From: a virus
Direction: 5' to 3' (one strand)
Length of the DNA stretch: 43,311 nt
Virus record (IMG/VR): IMGVR_UViG_3300020579_000022
Span: 1-43,311 of that record
The notes under the pieces were generated by a model. It made no database searches and was not told where the DNA came from. It saw only the letters and a list, made by a program, of their open reading frames with translations. Every line of letters begins with the position of its first letter. Positions within the stretch are counted from its first letter, which is position 1. The position numbers and the translations under genes are program-made. This document shows positions 1 to 8,048 of this stretch, one piece after another.

Positions 1-711
1 GATCCTCATTTTTTGCAGAAACATGAAGAATGGATGAAGAATTTTGGTAAAAATACTATGGGTCAGCCAAGTAGTGCGCCGCCGACTAAGAATTTTCCGA
101 CTGTTGGTCCTATGTTTGGAGGGCCGAGTATGTTTACGCAGGCTGAACAGCCGTTTAAGCCGTATAGGATTGCTGGGGCGATACAGCCGCCTCCGACTAG
201 TTCGACTGCACCTGGATTTGGAGAAGCGCCGAAGGCGGGACAGATGTCTCCGCAGGGTGGACCGTACATTCAGAGGCCGGATGGAATTTATGCGACGGAT
301 GGAGATGGGAAAATTGTGGGACCTGCAGTTAAGAGTATTAGTGCGCCAGACAAATTTGACCCAGATAATACTCTGGACAATCCTAAGCCAAAGACGGTGC
401 AGAATGTACCAGGCCCGTTGAAACAAGAAGTGCCGGAGAGAAAGACTGGCTTTATTGGATCTAGTTCCAGTCAGGGTGGTGGTTTTGTGCCAGGTGCCAC
501 GCCGCCTGTAGAAGCGCCGGCTCCAGCGGCAGCTCCAACTTCAACTCCAACAGAAGCTCCGGCGACGGCTACGTCCGTCGCCGGAGGGGCTGATATGCAA
601 AAGCTGTGGAGATATATGCTGATTAAGAGCTTGTTTCCGCAGATGAAATTTAGGAATATAGGGTATGACCCGTGGGCTGTGCATAGGTTCGGACAAGGAG
701 GCGGATACTAA
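1..711 (+). CDS. Partial low-complexity Pro/Gly-rich phage protein
   Basis: The frame is open from the first base, so the true start lies outside the window; the first in-window ATG is at 34. The visible part is rich in Pro, Gly, Ala and Ser and shows no recognisable fold. A Pro/Ala/Thr linker (about residues 160-190) leads to a compact basic and aromatic tail ending FGQGGGY. The stop TAA at 709-711 abuts the GTG of the next gene. In P22-like gene orders the genes before scaffold and coat are terminase and portal, so this could be a portal C-terminus or a separate head protein. The sequence does not decide between them. A 12-bp hairpin (557-586) lies inside the coding region. Confidence 0.6.
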   Translation, partial: DPHFLQKHEEWMKNFGKNTMGQPSSAPPTKNFPTVGPMFGGPSMFTQAEQPFKPYRIAGAIQPPPTSSTAPGFGEAPKAGQMSPQGGPYIQRPDGIYATDGDGKIVGPAVKSISAPDKFDPDNTLDNPKPKTVQNVPGPLKQEVPERKTGFIGSSSSQGGGFVPGATPPVEAPAPAAAPTSTPTEAPATATSVAGGADMQKLWRYMLIKSLFPQMKFRNIGYDPWAVHRFGQGGGY

Positions 712-2673
712 GTGTTTGATCTCTTTGACTTTACTCCGGTCGAGGACGATCCATTTCGGAGGCAGGCTTCGCCTGCCTCTCCAGTTGTGAATGAGTATCA
801 AAAGAGTCAGCCAGATCCGAATACAGATAAATTAGCTGCAGCCTCATCCATACCGACGGATGCGGCAATTCAGCCGGATACGATGGTTGGGAAGCTGGGG
901 TCGAATGTTGTTAGAATGTTGGCGAAGACGTTTGCGGGAAGTGATGCTGAGGATTGGGCGCAGTATGCTGCTAATCCGCTGCATCCGATGCCTGCCAGGA
1001 TTGGGTCAGCGGTGGGAGAGGAGGCAAGAAGATTTGGGGCTGGAGTGATTGGAGATGTAAATAAGCTAATGGGACCAGTCTATGGAGAGGGGCATTATCC
1101 TGTGTTTTCGGATACTGGTGCGCAAGCACCAGCATCCGAATATGCAGGGGCAGGACTTAATTTGGCGAGCATAATGGGTGGACCGGGAGGTGAGACTGGA
1201 GTTGGGGCGGGGTGGAACCCGAAGGCGGTCAAGTATTTGGATAGTCTGATAAAGAGTAAGCCGCCACTGAAGCCGGAGACTGCAGCTGTTGTGCAGCAGA
1301 TGATTAATAAGGGACCGGAGTGGACAGCTGAGTTTAATAAGGCAAGTCCTCCTGGGACGCCGGGAGTTGGTATTTCTACACTGGCGACTTCTATGCATAA
1401 GATGGAGGAGGCTAAAAAAGAGGTGCCGCAGGCATTTGTACCTGGGCCGAAGCCTGTGAAGCCACAGACTACTCCGTGGAGTCCTGAGGCGGTGAAATTT
1501 TTGAAAGAGAAGGGCTATGCTCCTGGATCTTTTTCTCCAGAAAATGCTGCATCTTTGGCTGGAGTTCAAAATCCTACTCCGAATATAGAGGTGTGGAAAC
1601 AAGCGTTGAATTTGCATGATGCAGAAATTGCTAAGACAGGGGTTACGCCTAGTGTGCCGAAGTTTACAGATAAGCTGACGGATGTTTTGAAGACACCTGC
1701 TGCAGCTAGTTTAGATCCAGCGGTAGTGACGAAGATGAAAGCGCTGGGTCCAGATGCATCTTGGTATGATTGGGTTATGTCAAATCAATCGCCAGGGACT
1801 GCGGCTGCTGCTGGATGGACACCTAAGACAGCAGCTCCAGGAATTTCTGTGGCTCCTGCTCCGAAACCTTTGAAGAAACCGTCTGTTAAGACGGTTTCTT
1901 CTGTGCCGGTGACGCCGGAGGAGGCGTTGTTTGGTGGTGGAAGCGCTACGCAGACCCAGTTGAATGATTTATTTGGACAGCAGATTCCAGCGTTGACTGT
2001 TCCGACTATGAAGCCATATGATCCTAATGTGCCGTTTCCGTCTAATTTGGCTCATGAGACTGCACCGGGGACAAGTGGTGTACAGCAGCCATTTAATCCG
2101 GGGAATTTGCCGATGGATAATGCCTCGGTGATGAAGAGGATGCAGGAGCAGGGATTTGCACCGATTGATAAGAATTGGCTGTTCTGGAGAGGTGTGAAAC
2201 AGCATGGGCCATTCTCTTGGGACTCGGCTGAGATGGGTTATAGAGATCCAAGCACGAAGACTAATGAACCGGGACTGTTTTTAGCCCCGGCTGAGACACA
2301 GGGTAAGGAGGGGAAGAAGATTGCTACTATGTATGGGACGAATGTTAATCCGCATGTAGTGAGGGCTGATAACCCAATTGTTATAGATTGGAAGAAGGAA
2401 GCTGGTGGAACTAGTTATGGTCCGACAGCTATGCAGAAAGTGATTAAGAAGATGTGGGCTCAGGGTCATGATGCAGTGTTGTTAAAGGGAATTAGTGATA
2501 TTGGTGGGCATCAGGATCAGCTGGTTGTGAGACATGCTAATCAGGTTAGACATCCACACGCAGCATTTGATCCAGCTAGGAAAAGTTCGAGAAATCTGTT
2601 GGCAGCCAGAGGTACCGGAGGAGTGACGCCACTGGTTGTTCCGGATGAAGGAGGAGAGAACGATGAACAGTAG
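712..2673 (+). CDS. Large virion-region protein with C-terminal ADP-ribosyltransferase-like (ART) domain
   Basis: 653 aa, GTG start directly after the upstream TAA, with Shine-Dalgarno AAGGAGG at 695-701. Residues 1-480 are Pro/Ala-rich and repetitive, without a clear fold. Residues about 490-630 resemble the ART-like domains carried by phage polyvalent proteins: a WRGVKQHG start, a GLFLAP segment, a YG...VVRADNPIVIDW strand pair, QGHDAVLLKG, and an ending of the type HAAFDPARKSSRNLLA. In that family the fold transfers ADP-ribose to host proteins. Whether this copy is catalytic cannot be told, because the R-S-E catalytic triad is not obvious by eye. Its place before scaffold and coat suggests a protein packaged or injected with the virion. 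Confident about the ORF, moderate about the domain. Hairpins at 759-779 and 1872-1901 are in the coding region. Confidence 0.7.
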   Translation: MFDLFDFTPVEDDPFRRQASPASPVVNEYQKSQPDPNTDKLAAASSIPTDAAIQPDTMVGKLGSNVVRMLAKTFAGSDAEDWAQYAANPLHPMPARIGSAVGEEARRFGAGVIGDVNKLMGPVYGEGHYPVFSDTGAQAPASEYAGAGLNLASIMGGPGGETGVGAGWNPKAVKYLDSLIKSKPPLKPETAAVVQQMINKGPEWTAEFNKASPPGTPGVGISTLATSMHKMEEAKKEVPQAFVPGPKPVKPQTTPWSPEAVKFLKEKGYAPGSFSPENAASLAGVQNPTPNIEVWKQALNLHDAEIAKTGVTPSVPKFTDKLTDVLKTPAAASLDPAVVTKMKALGPDASWYDWVMSNQSPGTAAAAGWTPKTAAPGISVAPAPKPLKKPSVKTVSSVPVTPEEALFGGGSATQTQLNDLFGQQIPALTVPTMKPYDPNVPFPSNLAHETAPGTSGVQQPFNPGNLPMDNASVMKRMQEQGFAPIDKNWLFWRGVKQHGPFSWDSAEMGYRDPSTKTNEPGLFLAPAETQGKEGKKIATMYGTNVNPHVVRADNPIVIDWKKEAGGTSYGPTAMQKVIKKMWAQGHDAVLLKGISDIGGHQDQLVVRHANQVRHPHAAFDPARKSSRNLLAARGTGGVTPLVVPDEGGENDEQ

Positions 2674-3067
2674 AGATGAAGCTGCGAAGGCGGTTTATGG
2701 TAAGTTAGCAAGGAAGCGCAATCGAAGGCTGAAGCATGTGCATCCGATGATAGCGGATGCGGCGGTGGGGATTATTATGGAGAGTTATGATGCGCTGATG
2801 CATCATAATGAGCACTGGGCTTCCTTTAAGAGGCAGTTTCCGGATGCGACGGCTAAGGAGTTGGAGCAGATTTATCTGGAACATAATTGGGGAAAGGGTG
2901 TCGAGGCAGCGAGGACTGTGCTGGCCCGGATGCTTGATCCGGCTGCTGCACCGGGGATTGATGAGGCGTCGAGAGAGAAGATTCATGAGGCACTGATTTT
3001 GGATAGATCGCTGCAGATGGGGAGACATGAAGATGCTTGGGAAGCAGCAGGGATACGCCGAAATTGA
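2663..3067 (+). CDS. Small conserved head-region protein
   Basis: 134 aa. The ATG at 2663 is chosen because the purine-rich AAGGAGGAGAG at 2648-2658 is well placed before it. An upstream TTG at 2636 in the same frame lacks such a site. It overlaps the end of the preceding gene by 11 nt, so translation is probably coupled. The protein is basic at the N-terminus (KLARKRNRRLKHVHP) and helical throughout, with Trp and Asp/Glu-rich segments towards the end. No family recognised. Its position just before the scaffold suggests a head-assembly role, which is inference. Confidence 0.75.
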   Translation: MNSRDEAAKAVYGKLARKRNRRLKHVHPMIADAAVGIIMESYDALMHHNEHWASFKRQFPDATAKELEQIYLEHNWGKGVEAARTVLARMLDPAAAPGIDEASREKIHEALILDRSLQMGRHEDAWEAAGIRRN

Positions 3068-3069
3068 GA

Positions 3070-3092
3070 CTTTCGGCTCGAAGAGCCGAAAG
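3070..3092 (+). repeat. Intergenic hairpin before scaffold gene
   Basis: Perfect 10-bp inverted repeat (CTTTCGGCTC / GAGCCGAAAG) with loop GAA, directly after the stop of the 134-aa gene. The Shine-Dalgarno AAGGAG of the scaffold gene follows it outside the stem. Confidence 0.85.
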
Positions 3093-3111
3093 GCTCATAA
3101 GGAGAAACTGA

Positions 3112-3897
3112 ATGGCTGATGAGAATGATAAGGTTGTAGTTACCGCCTCGGATGATGCCGGTACTCCCCCTGGCTCTCAGACGGCGGAGGAGACTCGGAC
3201 GGCGAAGCCGGACGAGTCTCCAGGGGGGAAGGAAGAGGGGGCACCTCCTTCTCCCACTCCTTCCCCCCACACTCCTTCCGGGATCTGGCCGAAGAGTGCA
3301 GTGGATCGAGTTGCCAAGCTGACGGCGAGGCTTAGGGACTATGAGGCGAGAGCAACCGCAGGACAACAGACGGTTGATCCAGCAACTGGACAGGCGTTCA
3401 CGCCTGCCCAGATTGATCAGATGATTAATGAGAGAGCTAGTCTGGTTGCAAATCAGACGGCTTTCAATACGAGGTGCAATGAGGCTGCGAATAGGGGTGC
3501 AAGTAAGTATCCGGATTGGCAAGTGAGGCTGAGTGGGTTGACTCAGCTGGTGGATCAGACGGATGCGAGAAGTCTGCAGCAGTATAATCTGTTTTTGGAG
3601 GCTGCCCTGGAGACAGGTGATGCCGAGGCGATTATTCATAAGCTGGGGTCGGATCTGAATGCGGCTTCGAGGATACTGGGGATGAGTCCGATGAAAATGG
3701 CAATGGAAGTGGGAAAGTTGGCCTCTGAAGGAGGCCAATCTTCCCCAAGCAAGGCTCCTAAGCCGATCAGGCCGCTCGGGTCAACGAGTCCAGTGACGGG
3801 GACGAAGCCGGATGATCCGGAAAGGGGAGCTGAGATGAAGATTGATGACTGGATGAATGCGCGGAATAAACAGGCGGCGGAAAGGCGTATACGTTAG
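3112..3897 (+). CDS. Scaffolding protein
   Basis: 261 aa, ATG after AAGGAGAAACTGA. The composition is that of a phage scaffold: an acidic, Pro/Ser/Gly-rich disordered N-terminus (residues 1-60), a charged helical core (about 65-200) and a Pro/Gly linker leading to a short basic helix at the extreme C-terminus (NKQAAERRIR). In P22 the basic C-terminal helices of scaffold bind the coat and direct procapsid assembly. It lies immediately before the coat gene, the canonical place. No internal protease domain is seen, so scaffold recycling as in P22 is plausible. Assignment rests on composition and context rather than a specific motif. Confidence 0.75.
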   Translation: MADENDKVVVTASDDAGTPPGSQTAEETRTAKPDESPGGKEEGAPPSPTPSPHTPSGIWPKSAVDRVAKLTARLRDYEARATAGQQTVDPATGQAFTPAQIDQMINERASLVANQTAFNTRCNEAANRGASKYPDWQVRLSGLTQLVDQTDARSLQQYNLFLEAALETGDAEAIIHKLGSDLNAASRILGMSPMKMAMEVGKLASEGGQSSPSKAPKPIRPLGSTSPVTGTKPDDPERGAEMKIDDWMNARNKQAAERRIR

Positions 3898-4038
3898 TTT
3901 CTGGACGAATGTCCTGTCGGAGATGCTAAGGCTCCTGCCTCTTAGCCAGTTTCTGGGAACTGTAACTCCCTGAGGGAAGGTTTGCAAAGCAAGCTTTCCA
4001 GAGTCTACCAGTGGTCGCTCTGCCACAAGACTGTTTCT

Positions 4039-4063
4039 CAGACTTCGCCGCAGGCGAAGTCTG
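4039..4063 (+). repeat. Hairpin upstream of coat gene
   Basis: Perfect 11-bp stem (CAGACTTCGCC / GGCGAAGTCTG), loop GCA. It lies in the 182-nt gap between scaffold and coat, with GGTGGAG and the coat ATG just downstream. The rest of the gap holds no ORF or clear promoter that I can see. Confidence 0.85.
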
Positions 4064-4079
4064 CGGTGGAGACTGACTG

Positions 4080-5303
4080 ATGGCTAATACACTGCTCACT
4101 ATTAATCTGATCACCCGAGAGGCGGTCAGACTCTGGAAGAATAGCAATGCGTTTCTGCAAAATGTGGATATGCAATATGATGACTCCTTTGCGGTGGCGG
4201 GGGCTAAGATTGGCAATACGCTGAGGATCAGGTTGCCGAATGATTATATTGTTACCACGGGTCCGGCACTGTCAGTGCAGGATACTGCGGAACAGAATAC
4301 TACGCTCACAATGGCGACGCAGAAGCATGTGGATATTGCGTTCACCACCCAGGAGCGTACCCTCAGCTTGGATGACTTTTCGCGGAGGATTTTAGCTCCG
4401 GCGGTGAATAATCTGGCTGGGTCTGTAGCCTCGGACATCATGTCTGGAGCTGAGGGTGGTATCTGCAACTTTGTGGCTAATCAGGATGCCAGTCAGAATA
4501 TCCTGAGCCCCATTGCAGCAACTTATCTGTTGGCGGGCGCTAACCTGGATAATAACTCGGGACCGATTGAGAACCGGAAGGTTGTCAATAATCCGGTGAC
4601 TGAGGCCAGGATGGTTGCCACGCTGGCTGGCCTGCTTAACCCGGCACCGGAGATTGGCCGGCAGTATGTGACCGGGCGTATGTATGATGCGCTCGGTTTC
4701 ATCTGGATGAAGGACCAGACCGTCATCACCCATACGAGTGGGAGCATGGCGCAGGGTTCGCTGACTATTAATGGGGCCAATCAAACTGGGCTGCAGATTG
4801 CGGTGACGGCGGCTGCGAGCACGCTGGCGGTGGGCGATATTGTGACCATTGCTGGTGTATTCAAGGTCAATAGGATCACCAAGCAGACCACTGGGCAGTT
4901 GGAGCAGTTTGTGGTCACGCAGCCGCTTGCGGTTGGTGGGACTTCGCTGTTCCTGTATCCGGCTGTTGTACCGCCTGCTGGTGGGTTGCCCGTCCAGTAT
5001 CAGACGGTGACTGCGAGCCCGGCTAATGGGGCTGCGGTTAACCCGACGAATGGACTGGCTGCATCCTCGGTTTACCGGAAGAACTTCGTGTTCGCTCCGG
5101 AAGCAGTGACGCTGGCTACGGCTGATCTGGAGACTCCAGAGGGTGTTCATGCGGTTGCGCGTGAGCAGTTTGACGGGGTTTCCATGAGGATGATCACGGA
5201 TTACTTTATCGGGACTGATCAGCTGATTACTCGGTTGGATGTGCTGTATGGGTATCTGTGGATCAGGCCGGAATGGGCCGTGGTTGTGGCGGATGTCATA
5301 TAA
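4080..5303 (+). CDS. Major capsid (coat) protein, P22 gp5 type
   Basis: 407 aa, close to the 430 aa of P22 coat. It forms the capsid shell. Family features visible: an N-terminal helix region with RLPNDYIVTTGP, a long helix with LSLDDFSRRILAPAVNNLA, and a beta-rich inserted domain around residues 215-300 (VGDIVTIAGVFKVN). That segment corresponds to the region of P22 coat reading LKRGDKISFAGV. A closing segment reads MRMITDYFIGTDQLITRLD and matches the end of P22-type coats. The codon use is richer in C at third positions than in neighbouring genes, as expected for a highly expressed gene. The scaffold lies upstream. Confidence 0.88.
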   Translation: MANTLLTINLITREAVRLWKNSNAFLQNVDMQYDDSFAVAGAKIGNTLRIRLPNDYIVTTGPALSVQDTAEQNTTLTMATQKHVDIAFTTQERTLSLDDFSRRILAPAVNNLAGSVASDIMSGAEGGICNFVANQDASQNILSPIAATYLLAGANLDNNSGPIENRKVVNNPVTEARMVATLAGLLNPAPEIGRQYVTGRMYDALGFIWMKDQTVITHTSGSMAQGSLTINGANQTGLQIAVTAAASTLAVGDIVTIAGVFKVNRITKQTTGQLEQFVVTQPLAVGGTSLFLYPAVVPPAGGLPVQYQTVTASPANGAAVNPTNGLAASSVYRKNFVFAPEAVTLATADLETPEGVHAVAREQFDGVSMRMITDYFIGTDQLITRLDVLYGYLWIRPEWAVVVADVI

Positions 5304-5316
5304 GCCACCAACAAAG

Positions 5317-5385
5317 AGAGGCTCTGCACAGCAGAGCCTCTGGTTTGAGATGCTGGAAGAGATGGGAGGCCAATTCTGGCCTCCC
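5317..5385 (+). repeat. Two consecutive hairpins after coat gene
   Basis: First: AGAGGCTCTGC / GCAGAGCCTCT, 11 bp, loop ACA (5317-5341). Second: GGGAGGCCA / TGGCCTCCC, 9 bp, loop ATTC (5364-5385). Neither is followed by a T-run. One open frame crosses both hairpins without a stop from an ATG at 5293 to the next gene's ATG at 5407. Confidence 0.85.
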
Positions 5386-5406
5386 GAGTCAGTAGAGGAG
5401 GAGGAC

Positions 5407-5979
5407 ATGCCGGAAGTCGGTGCGAAATATCCGATGATGCTCTATGATGGGCCTAGACAGTGCATTGTGTATGATGTGGAGGAGAGGGCTGAGGCGAAGA
5501 AGAATGGGTTTAAGGAGCATCCGAGTATGGAGCCGATGGGACCGGATAAGCCAGCGATGGCTCCGGTTGTAAAGCATGCTCCTTATCTGAGTCAGTCTGG
5601 GAGTATGCTAAACTGTACGATGGGTGAATGGACAGGTGAGCCGCAGACCTATCATTATCAGTTTAGAAGGGATGTGAATACGAATATTGGGACAGACTCC
5701 AATGAATATAGTATTGCTCCAGCGGATGCAGGGCATACCATTGACTGTAAGCTGGAGGCGGTCAATGTAGCTGGATCAGCGTTCTCTGTGTCGAATGGGG
5801 TCGCTATTCCTTTACGAGCTGAGCAGCAGATGCCGCAGCCTATCCCGAAGGCTCCGGCAGCTCCTCCTGTGAAACAGCCGGAAACGAAGACTACGACTAC
5901 GGCGACGGTAAGTGTACAGAGGTCCGTGGAGGTTAAGAAGCCTGCCACTCCTACACCCTCCCCTAAGGGGAGGGTGTAG
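5407..5979 (+). CDS. Ig-like domain structural protein (possible capsid decoration)
   Basis: 190 aa from the ATG at 5407, which has a strong site (GAGGAGGAGGAC) just upstream. An in-frame ATG at 5293, overlapping the coat stop, would add 38 residues encoded across two hairpins, so the start is uncertain. Residues 1-40 carry a short motif (YPMMLYDG...EERAEAKKNGF) also found in the 169-aa gene at 6219 (YPKMLYHP...EAELIAQGW). Residues about 60-140 match the Ig-like pattern common in phage structural proteins: GEWTGEPQTYHYQF, DAGHTIDCKLEAVNVAGSAFSVSNGV. Such domains are displayed on virions and bind surface carbohydrates weakly. The C-terminus is Pro/Thr/Lys-rich. The last codons form the 5951-5979 hairpin. 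Confidence 0.7.
   Translation: MPEVGAKYPMMLYDGPRQCIVYDVEERAEAKKNGFKEHPSMEPMGPDKPAMAPVVKHAPYLSQSGSMLNCTMGEWTGEPQTYHYQFRRDVNTNIGTDSNEYSIAPADAGHTIDCKLEAVNVAGSAFSVSNGVAIPLRAEQQMPQPIPKAPAAPPVKQPETKTTTTATVSVQRSVEVKKPATPTPSPKGRV
5951..5979 (+). promoter_or_regulatory. Stop/start hairpin hiding the next gene's ribosome site
   Basis: Perfect 13-bp stem (CTACACCCTCCCC / GGGGAGGGTGTAG), loop TAA. The 3' arm holds GGGGAGGG, the only candidate Shine-Dalgarno for the GTG at 5979, and ends in the TAG stop of the upstream gene. Ribosomes arriving from upstream would have to open it, implying coupled translation. Confidence 0.8.
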
Positions 5980-6161
5980 TGCCGAAGATCTTGGAGGACG
6001 CTGTTAAGGCGATCAAGAAGACAAGCCCAGGGGTTAATCCCTGGGCTGTGGCGACCAGTACGTTGCAGAAAGCTGGGGAGCTGAAGAAGGGAACTAATAA
6101 ACCCACTGCGAAGGGCGTGAAGCGTGGGGAGATGACTAAAGCTGAAAGGCACAAGAAGTGA
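5979..6161 (+). CDS. Small basic conserved phage protein
   Basis: 60 aa, GTG start overlapping the upstream TAG by one base (TAGTG). Lys-rich, with a central segment VNPWAVATSTLQKAGELKKG followed by TNKPTAKGVKRGEMTKAERHKK. This pattern (PWAVATxxLQKAGELKxG) is one I recognise from many phage genomes, but no function is known to me. A 9-bp hairpin (6024-6047) lies inside it. Confidence 0.75.
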   Translation: MPKILEDAVKAIKKTSPGVNPWAVATSTLQKAGELKKGTNKPTAKGVKRGEMTKAERHKK

Positions 6162-6229
6162 ATACCAATCTGAGAGGCGGCTTGGTTACGTGCCTTGTCG
6201 CCTCCGAAGGAGGCGACAATGGCTCGTAA
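6158..6229 (+). CDS. Possible bridging micro-ORF
   Basis: A GTG overlapping the stop of the 60-aa gene (GTGA at 6158-6161) opens a 23-codon frame. It crosses the 6195-6219 hairpin and stops 8 nt past the next gene's ATG. Its peptide has no recognisable features. Its likely role, if translated, is to melt the hairpin and hand ribosomes to the next gene. Confidence 0.3.
   Translation: MNTNLRGGLVTCLVASEGGDNGS
6195..6219 (+). promoter_or_regulatory. Hairpin sequestering a Shine-Dalgarno sequence
   Basis: Perfect 11-bp stem (TTGTCGCCTCC / GGAGGCGACAA), loop GAA. The GGAGG at 6209-6213 is the ribosome site for the ATG at 6219 and is fully paired with CCTCC. The start codon begins on the last stem base. 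Confidence 0.85.
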
Positions 6230-6725
6230 CCGGATGAATAAAGTGTACTCTATCTATCATTCGATGGAGGATCGAGGACTGTTTGAGGCGAATAAGGCCA
6301 ATGTCCAGGCAGTCAGCAATGATGGGCTCTCTATTTATGAGGGGCCGGTAGAGTATCCGAAAATGCTCTATCATCCTAAGGGGGAACTGCAGCTTATTTC
6401 GCAGGGTATCCTGGTCACGGATCGGGACAATAGACCAGTCTTTGATGAGACCGGGAAGCCTAAGTATGCGGGTGCGGTGTGGGGAGTGCGGAATATCATT
6501 GTGGAGACGGAGGCTCAGGAAGCTGAGCTGATTGCGCAGGGCTGGCATTTTACTGAGGCGCAGGCGCTGAGAGCCAATCCGGAGACTCATATCAAGGCAC
6601 CGCCAAAGACCACACATGAGCTGCAAACGGAAGAAATTGCTGCTTTGAGGAAGCAGATTGAGGAGATGAAGGGCAAGGTGGTGCCTGACTCCAAGCCGGC
6701 TCCTACTCCTGGAAAGGCTGCGTAA
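6219..6725 (+). CDS. Conserved head-region protein
   Basis: 168 aa. ATG at 6219 chosen because GGAGG lies 5 nt upstream. Residues about 35-125 contain EYPKMLYHP, GVRNIIVETEAQEAELIAQGW and HFTEAQAL, a short domain shared with the Ig-like protein upstream and common in phage head gene clusters. The C-terminus is a charged helix (residues about 135-155, with EIAALRKQIEEMKGK, heptad-like) and a Pro-rich tail. Probably a minor capsid or capsid-associated protein; function unknown. It ends at a TAA directly followed by the next ATG. Confidence 0.75.
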   Translation: MARNRMNKVYSIYHSMEDRGLFEANKANVQAVSNDGLSIYEGPVEYPKMLYHPKGELQLISQGILVTDRDNRPVFDETGKPKYAGAVWGVRNIIVETEAQEAELIAQGWHFTEAQALRANPETHIKAPPKTTHELQTEEIAALRKQIEEMKGKVVPDSKPAPTPGKAA

Positions 6726-7577
6726 ATGTCTCAGCTCACCCCGTTAGCGACTTCTGTCAATGATATTTGCAATGCTGCACTGAAGGAGTGTGGTGCGCTT
6801 GGTCAGGGGCAGAGTCCTACTGGGGAGGAGATTGCGGACGCTTGGGCTCGTTTGCAATGGATGTTGCAGGAGTGGGGCGAAGATACGTTTATGGTCTGGA
6901 GGACGCGGACCATAACAGTGCAGGCAGTGGATAGGGCTCTGTTACCGGTTGATCTGGATCAAGGGACTGCGGAAGCTCCGGTGTTTTATTTTCCGATTGG
7001 ACCAGGAGCTGGGGTGTTGGGAGGGTTTGAGACTGGACCGAACAATACGCTGGTTAGTCCGACTCAATCTACATCGGTTGCGCCGAGACGAATTAAGGCA
7101 GTCTTCTTGAGACAGCCTGGACAGTCAGGTGGGTTGCCGATTGATTATCCGCTGTACGCGCTGGATAGCATGCAGGACTATGCGAGGATTGCGCTGAAAG
7201 GGATGGTAAGCTTTCCGGGAGCGTACTATTATGATCCGGCATGGCCACTTGGTAGGATTTTTCTGTATCCTCTGCCTACTAATTCTATTTATGGTGTTGG
7301 TGTGGTTATTAGGGATCAGCTTCCACTTCAGTTTGTGACTGCTCAGGATCTGATTGAGCTGCCGTTTATTTACTTTAATGCGTTTTATACGAATTTGGCG
7401 ATGCGGCTGAGACCGCACTATGGGATGAGGACATTTCCGGGGGATACGCTGCCTGATCTTGCAAAGGGTGCGAGAGCGGCCATAAAGAATACTTCTGTGC
7501 AGATTGCTCAGTTGAGTCTGCCGCAGGAGTTGAGTAGGCCGGGAATATATAATATATTCTCGGATAGATCTTACTGA
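6726..7577 (+). CDS. Head-tail adaptor, P22 gp4-like
   Basis: 283 aa, ATG abutting the upstream TAA. The N-terminus (NDICNAALKECGALGQGQSP, then EEIADAWARLQWMLQEWGED) is characteristic of the gp4-type packaged-DNA stabilisation/adaptor family. That family docks under the portal to begin the short tail. Later segments YPLYALDSMQDYARIALK, YYDPAWPLGRIFLYPLP and QDLIELPFIYFNAFYTNLAMRL fit longer members of the family. At 283 aa it is longer than P22 gp4 (166 aa). It lies between head and fibre genes, as expected. Confidence 0.7.
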   Translation: MSQLTPLATSVNDICNAALKECGALGQGQSPTGEEIADAWARLQWMLQEWGEDTFMVWRTRTITVQAVDRALLPVDLDQGTAEAPVFYFPIGPGAGVLGGFETGPNNTLVSPTQSTSVAPRRIKAVFLRQPGQSGGLPIDYPLYALDSMQDYARIALKGMVSFPGAYYYDPAWPLGRIFLYPLPTNSIYGVGVVIRDQLPLQFVTAQDLIELPFIYFNAFYTNLAMRLRPHYGMRTFPGDTLPDLAKGARAAIKNTSVQIAQLSLPQELSRPGIYNIFSDRSY

Positions 7578-7590
7578 GAGAGGATGAGAG

Positions 7591-7977
7591 ATGTCTGTCT
7601 ATACACTTCCAAATAACCCCGTCACCAACAATATTACGGCGCTGGCGGGTGGTGCTCTAACAGCGGCAACGCCGCTGTTGAGCACCGGGATGAATGAGAT
7701 TGATACCGTGGTTACGACGGGCGACTCCGTTGTCATGCCTCCGGCGGTCATGGGGTCGAGCGTCTGGGTCAACATGCAGAATACGGCAGCTGGACTGTCT
7801 GGGAAGATTGTGGCCCAGGCTAATCCGTTCAATAATAATATCCTGGACCAGTTTGTTCTGCATGGATCGGTTGCGCTGGTGGCAGGTGCGACTGGGCTGA
7901 GTCTGCTGAATGGGCATGCGAGCCTGTTCATTTGCACTACGCAGGGCATCTGGAAGCAGGTCGGCGACTTCTCCTAA
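7591..7977 (+). CDS. Small beta-rich structural protein (paralogue A)
   Basis: 128 aa, preceded by GAGAGGATGAGAG. Ala/Val/Thr-rich beta pattern: ITALAGGALTAATPL, NEIDTVVTTGDSVVMPPA, then VNMQNTAAG and ICTTQGIWKQVGDFS. The same order of motifs is found in the next gene (8049-8498), so the two are tandem paralogues. Folds of this pattern occur in phage head-decoration or head-fibre proteins. The exact role here is unknown. Confidence 0.7.
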   Translation: MSVYTLPNNPVTNNITALAGGALTAATPLLSTGMNEIDTVVTTGDSVVMPPAVMGSSVWVNMQNTAAGLSGKIVAQANPFNNNILDQFVLHGSVALVAGATGLSLLNGHASLFICTTQGIWKQVGDFS

Positions 7978-7990
7978 GAGGAGAAATTGT

Positions 7991-8047
7991 ATGACCGTTA
8001 ACTGCTTTTCAGGCTCCTTGAAGCCTGAAAGGCTTCAAGGAGACTGA
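7991..8047 (+). CDS. 18-codon leader micro-ORF
   Basis: ATG at 7991 with a good upstream site (AAGAGGAG) opens an 18-residue frame (MTVNCFSGSLKPERLQGD). It reads through the whole 8014-8042 hairpin and stops (TGA 8045-8047) one base before the ATG of the next gene. A leader that opens the hairpin and re-initiates at 8049 is the simplest reading. Confidence 0.4.
   Translation: MTVNCFSGSLKPERLQGD
8014..8042 (+). promoter_or_regulatory. Hairpin sequestering a Shine-Dalgarno sequence
   Basis: Perfect 12-bp stem (CTCCTTGAAGCC / GGCTTCAAGGAG), loop TGAAA. The 3' arm ends in AAGGAG, the ribosome site for the ATG at 8049, and is paired with CTCCTT in the 5' arm. Confidence 0.85.
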
Positions 8048-8048
8048 G

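Noticed and set aside
3981-4035. Possible small RNA or tRNA-like fold before the coat gene
   Set aside because: No cloverleaf, T-loop consensus or acceptor pairing could be built; only the short 4039-4063 hairpin is convincing.
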